From Tubulanus polymorphus (Eukaryota; Nemertea; Palaeonemertea; Tubulaniformes; Tubulanidae), in contig NC_134027.1 in assembly GCF_964204645.1 (NCBI RefSeq), positions 27,578,485 through 27,642,484 of the forward strand: 64,000 bases of DNA, given 5' to 3'. The stretch's first letter is position 1; the number at the start of each line of letters is the position of its first letter. Positions 62,001 through 64,000 of the stretch are shown here, piece after piece. The notes beneath the pieces are model-generated. The model worked only from the letters and a program-made list of their open reading frames with translations. It did not search any database and had not been told where the DNA came from. A program made the position numbers and the translations under genes.

Positions 62001-64000
62001 ACCAGTGGATGTGGATAGTTGACATAGTGATAATTAAAATGTCATTGTTATTAAGGTATTTATCCACCGGTTATCTTGAACCAACTTTTCAGCAACTATG
62101 GGGCTGCAGTTGCTCAAAAGTTGTTTACAGTTCACCAGTGGATAGTTGATATAGCGACAATTAAAAGTTCATTGTTACTATGGTGTTTATCCGCTGGTTA
62201 TCTGTAACCAACTTTTGAGCAACCCGCCCCTGGTGCTTTCTTGTCAAAAGCTGATTATAGAGATAAGAAAAAAATTCCAGACTAGTTCCTCGATCTGAGC
62301 CCTCTACTCATTCCTGGTAAAATCGGAGAATTTCAGGATTTTATTCTTTTCGTTAATAGCCATAGAATAGATCGTTATAAACATGAAGTTTTAGCGAGAG
62401 AAAGATTAACAGAGCGGACCGGTAGAAAATACAACGCGGATCAGTTCGAGGAAGTTCCGGCTCCGATACTGAATAAATCTGATGACAACTTTCTAGAATT
62501 ACAAATTGATATCGTTCATCAGATGATTAAACTTCATCAATTGGAACGAGAGGTAAAATACCATAAATAAAACAAGAATTCATCAAAGATTTAGTTAATG
62601 TTTTGGTGATTTATCAGTTCGATATGCTTTCTCTATTCCCTACTGTTAGTGTTACAACTTCGTTCTTATAGTTTTATTAGTTATAAACATCTACAATATT
62701 GAAACATCAACTCGCTATATGCAATAGGTGTGTTCGATTAGACTGACTGAGCTGATAAGTTTGTTAAATAAATTCAACTCACCTGTCACTAAAGGCTGGA
62801 CCAGTCGGTCGGACTGAACCCTTCATTTTATTTATCCAACCAAACCTTAAATTCATCATAGTTTTGTCTTTAAGTTGTATTTTTTTCATCTATTAAGTTA
62901 AATAGTGATTTGTCTATCAACAACTTGTGATAACATCTGTTTAATATAGCGTTGTATGTATTTCAGTATATGGTTGATTTGTTACAAGGTAGAGAAAGTT
63001 TAAACGCTCATGAATTCGCTCGTAAATCAACCTCCGAACAGCGTCTGACTGAACTGAATATATTACGTAATCAGCGAACTGCTTGGCGCGAGAGTTCATC
63101 AGAAAAACGGGAATCTGAAAAACAACTTAACATTCACATGTTACGCAGAGGTTTGTTGTGTCTATTGTCATTTATTCATGTTGTTTGTTTATCTATTTAA
63201 GACATAGAACTGACCATCTGGGGTTGATTTCATGAAAAAGTTTAAGCTTAAAGCGGTTAAGTTTGAATTGTTGTCGACATTGATAGAAATCATTGAAAAA
63301 TGCAGTAATTAATTTGAAAATATGAGTTTAACTTATTCAAGAAACTGGATCCTGATTACCACCACTATAACGAGCTAAATCTCTCCTAAAAAAATTAAAA
63401 TCAAGAACCAGTGTTGCTCGATATATGTAGTTGGTTAGAGTTTGACGTCAAATTGTTGTGAAACTACTTCAAAATTAGACGCAAAGATAGTGAAGTCTGT
63501 TAAGATTAATTTCATTATTTCATTGTTCTATAGCCGTGGCTTTGTTCTGCGCCGATAAACAAGAGAAGTTAACACTAAATGAAGAAGCATCCAATGAACT
63601 AGACGTCTATTCCGCTGTGTTAGCTGATTTACAACAAAAACAAGATGAACATTTTACTAATACAATTAATGACATCAGAAATATGGTTAGTTTGCATATC
63701 TTGTTATCAATTGAAACCAAGAATCATTCACCAGTAATCAATCTGATTTAGATTTAGTCAGTAACCGGACTGTGGTTTAGTCAGTAACCGGACTGTGGTT
63801 TAGTCAGTAACCGGACTGTGGTTTAGTCAGTAACCGGACTGTGGTTTAGTCAGTAACCGGACTGTGGTTTAGTCAGTAGCCGGACTGTGGTTTAGTCAGT
63901 AACCGGACTGTGGTTTAGTCAGTAACCGGACTGTGGTTTAGTCAGTAACCGGACTGTGGTTTAGTCAGTAACCGGACTGTGGTTTAGTCAGTAACCGGAC
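56054..64000 (+). CDS. EF-hand/coiled-coil protein, unrecognised family (partial, runs off the right edge)
   Basis: Eight exons join in phase: 56054-56602 (exon begins at 56012), 59741-59829, 59906-60084, 60478-60735, 61668-61902, 62360-62552, 62967-63150 and 63534-63685, ending at a GTTAGT donor. The start MIPADVDEMFDVLDP is chosen because it lies just after a good acceptor; an ATG at 55934 would need no splicing. Residues 1 to about 140 resemble paired EF-hand folds (FDVLDPTCRGFLTSEEIQQF, FMALDRRGNHQLSLKDALVL), but the acidic calcium ligands are incomplete, so binding is uncertain. The rest is Glu/Lys/Gln-rich with coiled-coil character (LEDRMKREARRKLSR, ELHKRQKLEREYLLHEM, KQEKLTLNEEASNEL). 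I do not recognise an ortholog. The join between exons 5 and 6 (donor GTTTGT at 61903, acceptor TTAATAG) is the least certain. Confidence 0.72.
56655..59300 (+). repeat. 2.65-kb pyrimidine-rich minisatellite (21-bp and 12-bp units) in intron 1
   Basis: 21-bp units CTCCTTCCCCTCCTTATCRCC (R = A or G, or TTATTGCC) alternate with 12-bp CTCCTTCCCACC units. It begins about 50 bases after the exon 1 donor. Three main 21-bp variants differ only at one dinucleotide (CG, CA or TG). I saw no AG on the plus strand from the start of the array until after 59340. Long frames on both strands (SFPSLSP, RGRRVIRRG) are by-products of the period. Confidence 0.95.
60110..60250 (+). repeat. Short tandem repeat of CCAGTTCCACAG in intron 3
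   Basis: Irregular units TCCATCCAGTTCCACAG and TTGTGGACCAGTTCCACAG are about 24-30 bp apart. CCAGTTCCACAG is the family A foldback tip. Confidence 0.8.
60748..61465 (+). repeat. 31-bp minisatellite, about 23 copies, in intron 4
   Basis: Unit GATCTACAGTGTAGACTG followed by CGGGCTTGCCTCT. Each unit contains the palindrome CTACAGTGTAG. Central units carry CTGCGGGC, outer ones CTGTGGGC or CTGTGCAC, and right-hand units lose the GTG. It begins just 13 bp after the exon 4 donor. A family A foldback copy follows at 61470-61584. Confidence 0.9.
61470..61584. mobile_element. Foldback element, family A, intron 4
   Basis: GGGTCCAGTTCCACAGTTCTG at the left and CTTTCAACTGTGGAATTGGG at the right, with ATTGAAAATGAACTAACTTT at the centre. 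It directly abuts the 31-bp array. Confidence 0.8.
61965..62232. mobile_element. Doubled inverted-repeat element (GGGGCTGCAGTTGCTCAAAAGTTG type)
   Basis: Two tandem copies of about 135 bp. Each starts GGGGCTGCAGTTGCT.AAAAGTT and carries an inverted CCAACTTTT.AGCAAC near its end. It lies in intron 5 of the EF-hand gene and separates exons 5 and 6. Confidence 0.75.
63755..64000 (+). repeat. 24-bp tandem array derived from a family D tip, reaching the window edge
   Basis: About ten units of TAGTCAGTAACCGGACTGTG plus GTTT, with one variant (GTAGCCGG). TAGTCAGTAACCTGACTGTGG is the left tip of the family D element at 43109, so the array is an expansion of that tip. It continues beyond the window. 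Confidence 0.92.

Noticed and set aside
63755-64000. CRISPR-like array of direct repeats
   Set aside because: Units are contiguous without unique spacers, the genome is eukaryotic, and the unit derives from a transposable-element tip.

Overview
This window is nuclear DNA from a bilaterian animal. Nearly every gene is split by short GT-AG introns (most under 1 kb), and the reconstructed exons join in phase into full-length proteins of animal families: PNP, OXA1L, PDP, KMO, TK2/dNK, NOP9, gigaxonin, MORN1, SEC61A and RUVBL1. The DNA is AT-rich and compact (about one gene per 4-5 kb) and full of small palindromic elements and minisatellites. This fits a marine invertebrate, perhaps a lophotrochozoan, but I cannot name the lineage from sequence alone.

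Layout, left to right: the 5' end of an unrecognised minus-strand gene whose second exon is preceded by a 21-bp array carrying a splice acceptor in each unit (0.5-1.9 kb); purine nucleoside phosphorylase (minus, 4.7-6.9); OXA1L (plus, 7.5-10.2); an intronless pyruvate dehydrogenase phosphatase (minus, 11.1-12.6); kynurenine 3-monooxygenase (minus, 13.7-18.4); a mitochondrial-type deoxynucleoside kinase (plus, 18.7-21.3); a quinone oxidoreductase-like protein (plus, 21.8-25.2); NOP9 (minus, 25.4-29.3); a TRIM-like coiled-coil protein without RING or B-box (minus, 31.4-32.9); gigaxonin/KLHL16 (plus, 33.8-37.5); MORN1 with two candidate last exons (minus, 38.5-46.2); SEC61 alpha (minus, 47.2-51.2); RUVBL1 (minus, 52.0-55.3); and an unrecognised EF-hand/coiled-coil gene that runs off the right edge (plus, 56.0-64.0).

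The genes are unrelated housekeeping, metabolic and ciliary-type functions, so there is no operon or pathway cluster. Several lie head to head and probably share promoters (PNP/OXA1L, KMO/dNK, TRIM-like/gigaxonin, RUVBL1/EF-hand gene).

The unusual content is in the non-coding DNA. At least eight small inverted-repeat families recur, mostly in introns. Several have been turned into tandem arrays, either from one tip of the element or inside its terminal repeats. A 2.65-kb pyrimidine-rich minisatellite fills intron 1 of the last gene; its three main unit variants are what decay of a single CpG would give. Small duplications of exon edges and splice sites occur in KMO, MORN1 and the last gene. 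I found no CRISPR array, rRNA gene, complete tRNA gene or autonomous transposon.
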